A stretch of 64,000 nt of DNA. Origin: Mucilaginibacter gossypiicola (GTDB lineage: Bacteria > Bacteroidota > Bacteroidia > Sphingobacteriales > Sphingobacteriaceae). Within the stretch, counting starts at the first letter, position 1. Each line of letters starts with the position of its first letter. Location of the stretch: contig NZ_FOCL01000006.1 in assembly GCF_900110105.1 (NCBI RefSeq), forward strand, positions 248,001 through 312,000, given 5' to 3'. This document shows, piece by piece, positions 51,836 through 60,119 of the stretch. The translations under genes and the position numbers were made by a program. Under the pieces are notes generated by a model. The model was not told the DNA's origin. It worked only from the letters and a program-made list of their open reading frames with translations, and did no database searches.

Positions 51836-54286
51836 ATGAAGCAAACCTTAATTGCATTATTTTTAATACTAAATCTTTCCTCATACGCCCAGCAATTCAA
51901 TATCAGCGGTAAAATAACAAACCAGGATGGTAAGCCGATCCCTTTTGCATCGGTATTTATAAAAAATACAACTATTGGGGTATCCGCCAATAGCGAAGGG
52001 ACATACCTGCTGCATTTAAGTGGCGGCATACATGAAATTCAATATAAAGCCGTTGGATATGCCCAGCAAAGTAAAAAGGTTGATCTTGCCGGTAACCAGG
52101 TGATCAATATCAGCCTGCAAACAGAAACCTATCAGCTTAAGGATGTAACCGTACACGCCGGGGGCGAAGATCCTGCTTATGCCATTATGCGTAAGGCCAT
52201 CAAAAAACGCAAATCCTATCTCAACGAAGTAAAAGCTTACACCTGCGATATTTATATTAAAGGGCTGCAAAAACTATTGGCGGCACCTAAAACCTTTATG
52301 GGTTTTGACGTGCAGAAAGCTACCAGCGAAGCCGGGCTTGATTCAAACCGCAGGGGGATAGTTTACCTTTCCGAATCGGAGTCGAAATACAGTTTTATAA
52401 GGCCCGATAAGGTGCATGAGGAGCAGGTATCGTCAAAGGTGTCTGGCCGTAACAGGGCGTTCAGCTTTAACCGTGCGTCGGATATGGCGGTTAACTTTTA
52501 CCAAAACTACGAAACATGGCAGGGCATGAGTAACCGCCCGCTGGTATCGCCTGTGGCTGATAATGCCCTGTTTTATTACAACTACAAGTATGTAGGCACT
52601 TCGGTGGAGAATGGCGAAACAATTAACAAGATCGAAGTAATTCCCAAGCGGGCGCATGACCCATGTTTTGAGGGGTATATTTATATTTTAGATGATAGCT
52701 GGCGCATTTACGGGCTGCAGCTTTACATCACCAAAAAGGCCAACATTAATTTTGTTGATACGCTTAAAGTTAACCAGCAATTTTTCCCGGTGAGTGAAAA
52801 GGTATGGATGACATCATCTGTTAAATTTGAATTTACAGGAGGTTTGTTCGGCTTTAAGCTGGGCGGGTATTTTATCTCGATATATAAAAATTACAACCTC
52901 GATCCCGATTTAAATAAGGCTGATTTTAACGAGGTACTCCGGATCACCAAAGGCATCAGCAAAGATTCGGCTTACTGGAACCAGGCCCGCCCTATACCGC
53001 TCACTGCCGAAGAGGTTACCGATTACACCAATAAAGATAAATTAGCCAAAAAGCGCGAATCGAAAGAATACCTCGACTCGCTTGATAAAGCCAACAATAA
53101 ATTTAAACCGGTAAACCTGCTCTTTACCGGCATTAACACCCGCAACCGCTATAAAAAGGAATATTTTCATTACGATCCAATCATCGGCTCGCTGCTTTAT
53201 AACACGGTAGAGGGCCTGGCTTTCGACTACGGAGCATCATACAGCAAACTGATTGATACGGTTAATAACCGCTATTTTATGTTGAACGGTAAGGTGCGCT
53301 ATGGTTTCGCCAATCATTTGTTAAATGGCACGGCTGGTGTCGCCGTACCGGTGATGCAACGGTTTACACTGGGTTTAAGCGGAGGATCGGATGTGGTTGA
53401 TTTGAATAATCTGGCCCCGATGTCGACCTTTGTGAATACCGTTCATAGCCTGCTTTCGCAACAAAACTTTAAAAAACTATATCAAAAGCAGTTTGCATTG
53501 GCATCGCTTTCGGGCAGGATAACAGGGGGGCTGCGCGGAAGCGCATCTGTTGAATGGGCTAACCGCAAAGCCCTGTTAAACACAGCCTCATTCAGTATTT
53601 TTGACACTGAAGACCACCAGTTTGATTCAAATAACCCGCTTGATCCTGAGCATAATACGCTCTTGTTTCCCGAAAACCAGTCGCTTACGGTAAACCTGCA
53701 GGCCAGTTATGATTTCAGTAACCGGTATGAAACCTATCCCTCGGGCAGGCGCTATTTGCCATCAAAATATCCAATCATCAGCCTAAACTACACCAAAGGC
53801 ATCAGCAATGTATTAGGCTCGGATGTTAACTATGACAAGATCAGCGCTGATATCTCTAAAGCAGATATTAGCATGGGCTTTTATGGCAGCAGTTCGTTTT
53901 TTATAGGTGCCGGTAAATTCCTGAATGCCAAAAGCGTTTATTTTCCCGATTATTTTCACTTTGCAGGTAACGAGGTGCTTTCGTACAAGCCAAGGTTAAA
54001 CCGCTTCCTGTTGCTGGATTACTATGATTTTAGCACACCTGATAAATACATTGAAGGGCATTTTGAACACAACTTTTCGGGCTTTATCACCAATAAACTC
54101 CCGCTGATCCGCAAGTTTAAACTGCAGGAGATCATCGATGTAAATTACCTGTATACACCTACGCTCAAAAACTATACTGAACTGGGCTTCGGTTTGCAAT
54201 ACCTCAATATCCGGCTCATGTACGGCATATCCTATAATGGAGGCACCGAGGCGAAATCAGCCATTAGGTTGGGGATAAGTCTTTAG
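51836..54286 (+). CDS. DUF5686 and carboxypeptidase-regulatory-like outer membrane protein
   Basis: An 816-residue protein. A signal peptide (MKQTLIALFLILNLSSYAQ) is followed by a carboxypeptidase-regulatory-like beta domain at about 20-100 (FNISGKITNQDGKPIPFASVF, YKAVGYAQQSKKVDL), then the long DUF5686 region with DPAYAIMRKAIKKRKSYLNEV near residue 112 and a predicted barrel with aromatic-alternating strands to the end (YGISYNGGTEAKSAIRLGISL). DUF5686 proteins are outer-membrane proteins of unknown function in Bacteroidetes. It stands alone with repeats downstream. Confidence 0.88.
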   Translation: MKQTLIALFLILNLSSYAQQFNISGKITNQDGKPIPFASVFIKNTTIGVSANSEGTYLLHLSGGIHEIQYKAVGYAQQSKKVDLAGNQVINISLQTETYQLKDVTVHAGGEDPAYAIMRKAIKKRKSYLNEVKAYTCDIYIKGLQKLLAAPKTFMGFDVQKATSEAGLDSNRRGIVYLSESESKYSFIRPDKVHEEQVSSKVSGRNRAFSFNRASDMAVNFYQNYETWQGMSNRPLVSPVADNALFYYNYKYVGTSVENGETINKIEVIPKRAHDPCFEGYIYILDDSWRIYGLQLYITKKANINFVDTLKVNQQFFPVSEKVWMTSSVKFEFTGGLFGFKLGGYFISIYKNYNLDPDLNKADFNEVLRITKGISKDSAYWNQARPIPLTAEEVTDYTNKDKLAKKRESKEYLDSLDKANNKFKPVNLLFTGINTRNRYKKEYFHYDPIIGSLLYNTVEGLAFDYGASYSKLIDTVNNRYFMLNGKVRYGFANHLLNGTAGVAVPVMQRFTLGLSGGSDVVDLNNLAPMSTFVNTVHSLLSQQNFKKLYQKQFALASLSGRITGGLRGSASVEWANRKALLNTASFSIFDTEDHQFDSNNPLDPEHNTLLFPENQSLTVNLQASYDFSNRYETYPSGRRYLPSKYPIISLNYTKGISNVLGSDVNYDKISADISKADISMGFYGSSSFFIGAGKFLNAKSVYFPDYFHFAGNEVLSYKPRLNRFLLLDYYDFSTPDKYIEGHFEHNFSGFITNKLPLIRKFKLQEIIDVNYLYTPTLKNYTELGFGLQYLNIRLMYGISYNGGTEAKSAIRLGISL

Positions 54287-54307
54287 ATTTAGGTGAGTGG
54301 TTGATTG

Positions 54308-54388
54308 GGTTGATTAGATGAGTGGTTGGTTTTTGAGTGAATGCTTGTGCGACTAATATAACTTTATCAACTACTCATCTAATCAACC
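54308..54388. repeat. Inverted repeat after the DUF5686 gene
   Basis: 21-bp arms at 54308-54328 (starts GGTTGATTAGATGAG) and 54368-54388 (ends CTCATCTAATCAACC) with one mismatch and a 39-base loop. It may act as a terminator for the upstream gene. Confidence 0.75.
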
Positions 54389-54410
54389 ATTCACTTAATC
54401 AACTCTTGTG

Positions 54411-54434
54411 CGTCCGTCCGTTTAGGGGAGTAAG
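54411..54434 (+). repeat. CGTCCGTCCG tag, copy b (extended)
   Basis: CGTCCGTCCG then TTTAGGGGAGTA. Identical over 22 bases to copy c at 54582-54603; the two flank the 95-bp palindrome. Confidence 0.8.
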
Positions 54435-54470
54435 ACATTTTACGGCCAACAGGTGGACAAAAATAAAAAG

Positions 54471-54565
54471 CGTCATTGCGAGGAACGAAGCAAACCCCGA
54501 CTTTACAGAGTAGCTATGCATGTGCCCCTGTACAGTTCGCGATTGCTTCGTTCCTCGCAATGACG
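54471..54565. repeat. 95-bp REPIN-like palindrome, copy 2
   Basis: Same ends as copy 1 (CGTCATTGCGAGG and CCTCGCAATGACG) and the same total length of 95. It lies between two 22-base direct repeats. Confidence 0.82.
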
Positions 54566-54581
54566 TGGTGGAGATTTGCCC

Positions 54582-54603
54582 CGTCCGTCCGTTTAGGGGA
54601 GTA
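54582..54603 (+). repeat. CGTCCGTCCG tag, copy c
   Basis: CGTCCGTCCG followed by TTTAGGGGAGTA, direct repeat of copy b. Both are followed after about 20 bases by GTGGACAA. Confidence 0.8.
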
Positions 54604-54650
54604 GGGGGAGTTTGGATTACGAGTGGACAATCTATCAGGGTAATCCTTCA

Positions 54651-54670
54651 ATCCTAAAAATCAAGGTTCA
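54651..54670 (+). repeat. 20-bp dispersed intergenic repeat, copy 2
   Basis: ATCCTAAAAATCAAGGTTCA is identical to 23373-23392 before ftsW. Confidence 0.7.
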
Positions 54671-54718
54671 TAATCAACGTAATCACAATTCTACGACAAC
54701 AAATTCAAATCAACGGTT

Positions 54719-54727
54719 TAACTTTGC
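54719..54727 (+). promoter_or_regulatory. -7 element directly before a lipoprotein start
   Basis: TAACTTTGC is a perfect match to TAnnTTTGC and ends three bases before the ATG at 54731. If active, the mRNA would be leaderless or nearly so. No TTG is seen at the usual -33 distance. Confidence 0.45.
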
Positions 54728-54730
54728 CGC

Positions 54731-55429
54731 ATGATCAAGAATATCTTCGCCTGCTTAATAATCACGCTTGTAGCTTTTGGCTGCACTAAGAAGAATGTAC
54801 CGCATTATACCATATCAAGGGTTACCAAATCAGATACAGCTACCAGCCTTACAGTTAAAATAGATGGCAGGCTTAAATGGGCCGAACTGCTGAGCATCAC
54901 CTCGCAAATTAAAGCCGACAGCGCTAAACTGAGCAACCTGCAGCTTAATTTTTTACTGCCGGGCCATAATGATAAAAGTACCGGTGCCAATACTTTTTAC
55001 GCTGTAGCAAAGTACCCAAAGGGCGATAATGTTACCATGCAGGATACCACCAAAGATGCTGATGGCAATACTGTACGGTTAACTATCACAGGTATCTCGG
55101 CCGAAAAAGCTAAATACCTGCTGGGCTTAAACCCTGCCGATTTGGATGGAAAAAATATCATAGGCCGGTTTATTGATGATAATAACCATACCGTTATTGT
55201 GCCATTTACCGATATGGCTGGCGGTAAAAAAGAAACTTATATTATTGAGCTGGATACCACCGGCACTATTGTATCACGCACTATACCGCTTTTGGATAAC
55301 CGCGATGGTGTTGAAAAGCTGCACGTAAGCGAGAGTGGCGACTATATCACCATAAAAGATAGCGTGCTTACGCAATACGCCGCCCATGATATGGGTTTGC
55401 CTTATAATAGTATTAAAGCCGGTATTTAA
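54731..55429 (+). CDS. Lipoprotein, unknown function
   Basis: A 232-residue lipoprotein: signal MIKNIFACLIITLVAFGC with lipobox AFGC, Cys18, then TKK. The mature domain is Asp/Thr/Lys-rich with a beta-strand-like pattern (SLTVKIDGRLKWAELLSITS, YIIELDTTGTIVSRTIPLLD). I recognise no family. A TAACTTTGC promoter element lies immediately upstream. It precedes the M16 peptidase pair by 133 bases on the same strand. Confidence 0.75.
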   Translation: MIKNIFACLIITLVAFGCTKKNVPHYTISRVTKSDTATSLTVKIDGRLKWAELLSITSQIKADSAKLSNLQLNFLLPGHNDKSTGANTFYAVAKYPKGDNVTMQDTTKDADGNTVRLTITGISAEKAKYLLGLNPADLDGKNIIGRFIDDNNHTVIVPFTDMAGGKKETYIIELDTTGTIVSRTIPLLDNRDGVEKLHVSESGDYITIKDSVLTQYAAHDMGLPYNSIKAGI

Positions 55430-55562
55430 TTACCGGTTTGCAAATATGCCAAAATCACCACAGGCTTAATTTGCCGTTAAAAAATTGGGGATAAGCGGTT
55501 AAATCATTTATTTTTTCGGGATTATACCGATATATTTATAGTGTATAAAACATTGTAGATAT

Positions 55563-56942
55563 ATGAACCGAGATTTTATCAAGATTTTTGCATTAAGCGT
55601 AGCCGCGGTATTTAGTGCCTGCCTGGCTACTGCCCAGGTGAGGCTGCCGGAAGGCTACTTCCTTAAAACATTGCCAAACGGGCTGGATGTGCTGGTTATT
55701 GAAAACAGCAAAGTACCTTTAACCACCATCGAAATAGCTGTTAAAAATGGCGCTTATACCGAAGGACCGGAGTATAGCGGCCTGTCGCACCTGTTTGAGC
55801 ACATGTTTTTTAAAGCCAATAAGGACTATCCAACACAAGAGAAGTTTTTAAAACGCACGCAGGAGCTTGGCGCTATCTGGAATGGTACCACCAATACCGA
55901 GCGTGTAAACTACTTCTTCACGTTTGACAGGGATAGCCTTAAAGCAGGTTTAAAGTTCATGAACGCCGCTATCCGTTTCCCTATTTACCGCGAGGAAGAT
56001 ATGAAGAAGGAACGCCCTGTGGTTGACGGCGAGTTTCAGCGTGCCGAAAGCGATCCGGGTTTCCAGCTGTGGTATGGTATGCAGCAAAAGCTTTGGGGCG
56101 ATCTTATCACCCGTAAAAACCCTATCGGCATCCACGAAGTGATCAATACGGCTACGCCCGAAAAAATGATGATCATTAAGGATAAATATTATTTCCCTAA
56201 TAACAGCCTCCTTACTATTTGCGGCGATGTTAAGCATGATAATGCCTTTGCCCTTGCCGAAAGCATTTTTGGCGACTGGGCCAACAGTGGTTTCGATCCG
56301 CAAACCAAGTTCCCTATCCCCGCATTTAAGCCTTTAACCAAGCCCGAGTATTTTGTTAAGGAAGCCACCATTGCCCAAACCCCATACATGGAGTTTACCT
56401 GGCAAGGCCCTTCATACCCAACAGATTCTGCCGGTACGGTTACTGCCGATGTGTTTTCGACCATTGTGGGTTTAAACTCGTCAAAACTGCAGCAGGCTTT
56501 GGTTGATAAAGGTTTGGCCAGTGGTGTTTATGTAAACTACACCACAAGCCGTTATGTAGGCCCTATTGATATTTTTGTGGTGCCTAACCCTAACAAGCTT
56601 AAAGAGTGCTATACCGAGCTGATGAACCAAATTAGCATGTGGAACAAAGATGATTACTTTACCGACGAGCAAATGGCTACCGCTAAAGCTATCCTGCACC
56701 GTAACGACATCCACGCCAAAGAAAAACCATCATCATTACCAAGCCAGATCAGCTACCAGTGGTGCAGCACCTCGTTTAACTTTTATACCGATCTGGATGC
56801 TAACTATCAAAAAGTTACCCGTGCCGATATTAAAAAGTACCTGGAGACTTATGTAATTGGCAAACCATACGCTGCTGGTTTGATCATAGCGCCTGAGTTA
56901 AATAAAACAGTAAACGCGGCTTCTTTTTTTGCAGCCAAGTAA
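55563..56942 (+). CDS. M16 family zinc metallopeptidase, catalytic subunit
   Basis: A 459-residue exported peptidase. The signal peptide is MNRDFIKIFALSVAAVFSACLATAQ. The zinc-binding HxxEH is seen in YSGLSHLFEHMFFKANKDYP (HLFEH), and the third ligand Glu lies about 75 residues downstream (GEFQRAESDPGFQ). The substrate region contains the C-terminal half of the M16 fold (YMEFTWQGPSYPT, VVPNPNKL). It ends 17 bases before the next gene, which encodes the matching inactive M16 subunit. The two probably form a periplasmic heterodimer, as in other bacterial M16 pairs. Confidence 0.9.
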   Translation: MNRDFIKIFALSVAAVFSACLATAQVRLPEGYFLKTLPNGLDVLVIENSKVPLTTIEIAVKNGAYTEGPEYSGLSHLFEHMFFKANKDYPTQEKFLKRTQELGAIWNGTTNTERVNYFFTFDRDSLKAGLKFMNAAIRFPIYREEDMKKERPVVDGEFQRAESDPGFQLWYGMQQKLWGDLITRKNPIGIHEVINTATPEKMMIIKDKYYFPNNSLLTICGDVKHDNAFALAESIFGDWANSGFDPQTKFPIPAFKPLTKPEYFVKEATIAQTPYMEFTWQGPSYPTDSAGTVTADVFSTIVGLNSSKLQQALVDKGLASGVYVNYTTSRYVGPIDIFVVPNPNKLKECYTELMNQISMWNKDDYFTDEQMATAKAILHRNDIHAKEKPSSLPSQISYQWCSTSFNFYTDLDANYQKVTRADIKKYLETYVIGKPYAAGLIIAPELNKTVNAASFFAAK

Positions 56943-56959
56943 TTTAAAACTACCTCATC

Positions 56960-58291
56960 ATGATGAAAAAATATATAATTGCCCTGCTGGTAGCAGCGGC
57001 TATAGGAAATACAGCAAAGGCGCAAAAACAAGCCTATGAAACCACGGTAGATGGCGTAAAGGTTATTGTACAGCCAAGCGGTAATGATATTGTAGAAATC
57101 CAAACCATTATAAAAGGTGGCGTACAAAACTACCCGGCTACAAAAGCAGGTATCGAATCGCTGGCGATGAGTGCCCTTACCGAGTGCGGTACAGTTAAGC
57201 ATGATAAAAACAGCTTTAAAGATGAGCTGGATAAGGTAAGCGCCACTGTATACGGCAGCAGTAACAAAAACTACTCGGTAGTACGCATGAACTGCATTAA
57301 AGGCGATTTTGACGTGGTTTGGCCTTTATATGTTGAGGCTATAACCCAGCCTAAATTTGACGAAAAGGAGTTTGCCCGTATTAAGCAGGATGCCATTAAC
57401 AATATTAAACAGGAAGATTCACAGCCTGATAATGCTATTGATAAGTATGCCGATAAGGTTGCCTTTGCCGGCACCAACTACGCTAAAGACCCAAGCGGAA
57501 CCGTAGCTATTGTTACTGCCTTAACCCCTGCCGAAACCAAGGCTTATTATCAGTCGATACTAACTAAATCGCGCCTGGTGATTGTTGTGGTTGCCGATTT
57601 GGATCAGGCTGCTATTGAAAGCAAAGTAAAAGCTATGCTGAGCGGTATTAAACAAGGCCCGGCTTTTGCCTTCAAGAAATCAACTTTCAGGGCCGACAAA
57701 AACAGCATCAATGTTGAAAAACGTGACCTGGCTACCAATTATGTAGAAGGTATTGCCAGCGGCCCTGCTGCAGGTACGCCCGATTTTAACGCCTTTAACG
57801 TAGCTATGCGCATTTTCTCGAACATGCACTTTTTAGAGGTACGCACCAACAACGGCTTATCATACGCGCCGCAGGCATGGTTCAGCGCCGGTCAAACATC
57901 AACTGCCCGTTTCTCGGTATCTACCACCGAACCTGATAAATACATTGCCGTATTTGATAAACTGGTTGACAAAATTAAACGCGAAGGTTTTAAGGCAGAT
58001 GACGTGGCCGATATGAAGGTTACCTACCTTACCGGTTTCTACTATAAAAACGAAACCAACAGCGCCCAGGCATCATCAATAGCAGCAAACGAAGTACTGC
58101 ATGATAACTGGAAACGTTCGTTAACTATGGTTGATGACGTAAAGAAACTAACTGCAGATGACGTGAGCAACGCCTTCCGCAAGTACATCAACAACATTGT
58201 TTGGGTATACCAGGGCGATCCTAAAAAGGTAAACCAAACGCTATACATCAACGGTACACTGCACAATGGCGATAACCCGGTGATGCATTAA
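56960..58291 (+). CDS. M16 family protein, non-catalytic partner subunit
   Basis: A 443-residue exported M16-fold protein with signal peptide MMKKYIIALLVAAAIGNTAKA. It lacks an HxxEH motif in the place where the catalytic partner has HLFEH: here the text is AGIESLAMSALTECGTV. The C-terminal half keeps the M16 pattern, with the LEVRTNNGLSYAPQAWFSAG block that in active pairs supplies the Arg/Tyr substrate clamp. It is co-transcribed with the catalytic gene upstream (17-base gap). It probably helps form the peptide-holding clamshell. Confidence 0.88.
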   Translation: MMKKYIIALLVAAAIGNTAKAQKQAYETTVDGVKVIVQPSGNDIVEIQTIIKGGVQNYPATKAGIESLAMSALTECGTVKHDKNSFKDELDKVSATVYGSSNKNYSVVRMNCIKGDFDVVWPLYVEAITQPKFDEKEFARIKQDAINNIKQEDSQPDNAIDKYADKVAFAGTNYAKDPSGTVAIVTALTPAETKAYYQSILTKSRLVIVVVADLDQAAIESKVKAMLSGIKQGPAFAFKKSTFRADKNSINVEKRDLATNYVEGIASGPAAGTPDFNAFNVAMRIFSNMHFLEVRTNNGLSYAPQAWFSAGQTSTARFSVSTTEPDKYIAVFDKLVDKIKREGFKADDVADMKVTYLTGFYYKNETNSAQASSIAANEVLHDNWKRSLTMVDDVKKLTADDVSNAFRKYINNIVWVYQGDPKKVNQTLYINGTLHNGDNPVMH

Positions 58292-58589
58292 TTTGGTCAT
58301 TACGCTGCGCGTCATTAGGTCATTGAGTCATTTTGCTGTGCATCATTAAGTCATTTCGCTGCGCGTCATTGAGTCATTTCGCTGCGCGTCATTGAGTCAT
58401 TTCGCTGCGCGTCATTGAGTCATTGATCATTTTGGCGAATTAAAATAAGAAAGGAGCAGGAAGTATATTTCTGCTCCTTTTTATTGTCCATTAAAAATGA
58501 CCTAATGACGCGCAGCAAATGACTATTTAAAATGACAGCGTAGCGTAATGACCTAATGACGCGCAGCCCAATGACGCGAAGCAAATGAA
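58292..58589. repeat. 23-bp tandem repeats with matching inverted copies and terminator
   Basis: Three perfect 23-base copies starting at 58350, 58373 and 58396 (GTCATTTCGCTGCGCG...), with degenerate copies from 58296. After a GC hairpin at 58450-58480 come inverted versions (AATGACGCGCAGC-type) to 58589. No gene is present. Confidence 0.85.
58450..58485. terminator. Terminator between M16 pair and AI-2E gene
   Basis: Arms AAAGGAGCAG (58450-58459) and CTGCTCCTTT (58471-58480) with an 11-base loop, T run after, and A-rich lead for the opposite strand. Confidence 0.88.
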
Positions 58590-59693
58590 CTATTCCTCCG
58601 GTAACACGGCCTTCTTCTTTGTTCTGCTCCAGCCTGCGCCTTTGGGTTTGGTGGGTACGGTATCGCCCAGGAGTTTGCCCCAGGGTTTGAGGGTGTCTAT
58701 CCTGTCGAAAATGATTTTGAGCACTGCCACAAATGGGATGGAAAGGAACATGCCAGATAATCCCCAGAGCATGTTACCCAGTAATACTACCACGATGGAG
58801 ATCAGCGCGTTGATTTGCACTTTTGATGATACAATGCGCGGCACCAGGATGTTGTTATCAATAAACTGGATCACCATATAGGCAATGATCACCCCTAATT
58901 GCGTGCTATAACCATCTTTAGTTACCGTTGCCATTAACACCGGCAAGGCAATGGCTATGATACCACCAATGTAGGGCAGCAGGTTAAGGATAGCGCCTAT
59001 TACCCCTATCAGGATGCCGTATTTAACACCTAACAGCACCAATGCTGCTGAGTTCATGATAGCTACTATCAGCATTTCAATCAGTAAACCCTGTATATAG
59101 CTTTGTATGGCCGATTTGGTTTCTTTCAACACTTCGGCAACCTGTTTGGAGTTTTCTTCAGAAAACACCTCGAACAGAAAATTGAGGATCAGTACTTTGT
59201 AAAACAGTATCAGGAATATATACACAGGCAACACAAACAACAACCCAAAAGTGCTCAATACATTGCCCAGCGTGCGGCCCACCATTGCCTGGCTGTTATC
59301 CATGGCATCTTTAATAAGCTTGTCCTGCTTTTGAACGGAGTAATTGAACGTGGTGGCAACCCAATCTTTAAAAGTGATAAACAACTCTGCAAACTTCTTT
59401 TTAAGCATAGGCAATGAGTCGCCAAACTGGATGACCTGGGTAGAGAGGAAATAGAATAGCCCTGCTAACAAAACAGCGCCAAGCAGCATAGCTAAGCCTA
59501 TGGCTAATATCTTGGGCACCTTACGCTCCTCAAGCCAGTTGCTTATTGGGTTTAGCAAAATGGCAATAAAGGCTGCAAAAGCCAATGGGATCATAACATC
59601 TGCCAGTTGGGCAAATACATAAACCAATAAAATCAATCCGAAAAGTATAACAGTACTTTTAAGGTAAAAGGGGTATTCTTTAACAGCAGGCAT
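58590..59693 (-). CDS. AI-2E family transporter
   Basis: A 367-residue inner-membrane protein from the ATG at 59693 (MPAVKEYPFYLKSTVILFGL); the TTG at 59732 adds 13 residues and is not favoured. About eight helices are visible, with the family blocks FAAFIAILLNPISNWLEERK near residue 35 and LLPYIGGIIAIALPVLMATV near 245, and PRIVSSKVQINALISIVVVL later. The family was named for AI-2 export, but many members have other or unknown substrates. It converges on the M16 pair and has a Lys/Arg-rich cytoplasmic end. Confidence 0.87.
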   Translation of the reverse strand: MPAVKEYPFYLKSTVILFGLILLVYVFAQLADVMIPLAFAAFIAILLNPISNWLEERKVPKILAIGLAMLLGAVLLAGLFYFLSTQVIQFGDSLPMLKKKFAELFITFKDWVATTFNYSVQKQDKLIKDAMDNSQAMVGRTLGNVLSTFGLLFVLPVYIFLILFYKVLILNFLFEVFSEENSKQVAEVLKETKSAIQSYIQGLLIEMLIVAIMNSAALVLLGVKYGILIGVIGAILNLLPYIGGIIAIALPVLMATVTKDGYSTQLGVIIAYMVIQFIDNNILVPRIVSSKVQINALISIVVVLLGNMLWGLSGMFLSIPFVAVLKIIFDRIDTLKPWGKLLGDTVPTKPKGAGWSRTKKKAVLPEE

Positions 59694-59782
59694 GTGAACA
59701 GGATTTTGTACAGAAAGGATCAAGATAAGCAATTGTTTGCTTTGCTGATAATTAGGCAGGTTTTATGCGGGTTGGATTGTGG

Positions 59783-59804
59783 CGTCCGTCCGAATAGGGG
59801 AGTA
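59783..59804 (+). repeat. CGTCCGTCCG tag, copy d
   Basis: CGTCCGTCCG followed by AATAGGGGAGTA. It lies in the gap between the AI-2E gene and glyS. Confidence 0.7.
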
Positions 59805-59864
59805 AGTGTTGTTTGGGACGGGGAGCGGACGGGAGGGGAGATTCTCAAACAAGTGTAAATTGTA

Positions 59865-59989
59865 AAAACCATGTCATTGCGAGCGTAGCGTGGCAATCGC
59901 ACGGAAGCAGGGCCGCTCTGTATAGTATGCGATTGCCACGTCGCGCCCATAGCTCCAGCCCGTTTCGCTCCTCGCAATGACATGGTTTT
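59865..59989. repeat. REPIN-like palindrome, longer form
   Basis: Outer arms AAAACCATGTCATTGCGAG (59865-59883) and CTCGCAATGACATGGTTTT (59971-59989), about 125 bases in total, with an inner pair TGGCAATCGCA and TGCGATTGCCA. Related to the 95-bp elements by the shared GTCATTGCGAG end. Confidence 0.8.
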
Positions 59990-60031
59990 GGAGAATGTCG
60001 TTGCCAGCAATAACGGAGGATAACAACAAAA

Positions 60032-60057
60032 AAGCCTGCACGTTTAAATGCAGGCTT
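60032..60057 (-). terminator. Terminator of glyS
   Basis: 9-bp arms AAGCCTGCA (60032-60040) and TGCAGGCTT (60049-60057). On the minus strand a T run follows directly. Confidence 0.85.
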
Positions 60058-60119
60058 CTCAATCTTATTGCTTGTGGTCGGTGTTGCTTGTGACCGGTGT
60101 TATTACCGCACCACTTTAC

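Noticed and set aside
58292..58589. CRISPR-like array of 23-bp units
   Set aside because: Units are head to tail with no spacers and have inverted partners; no cas genes are present.
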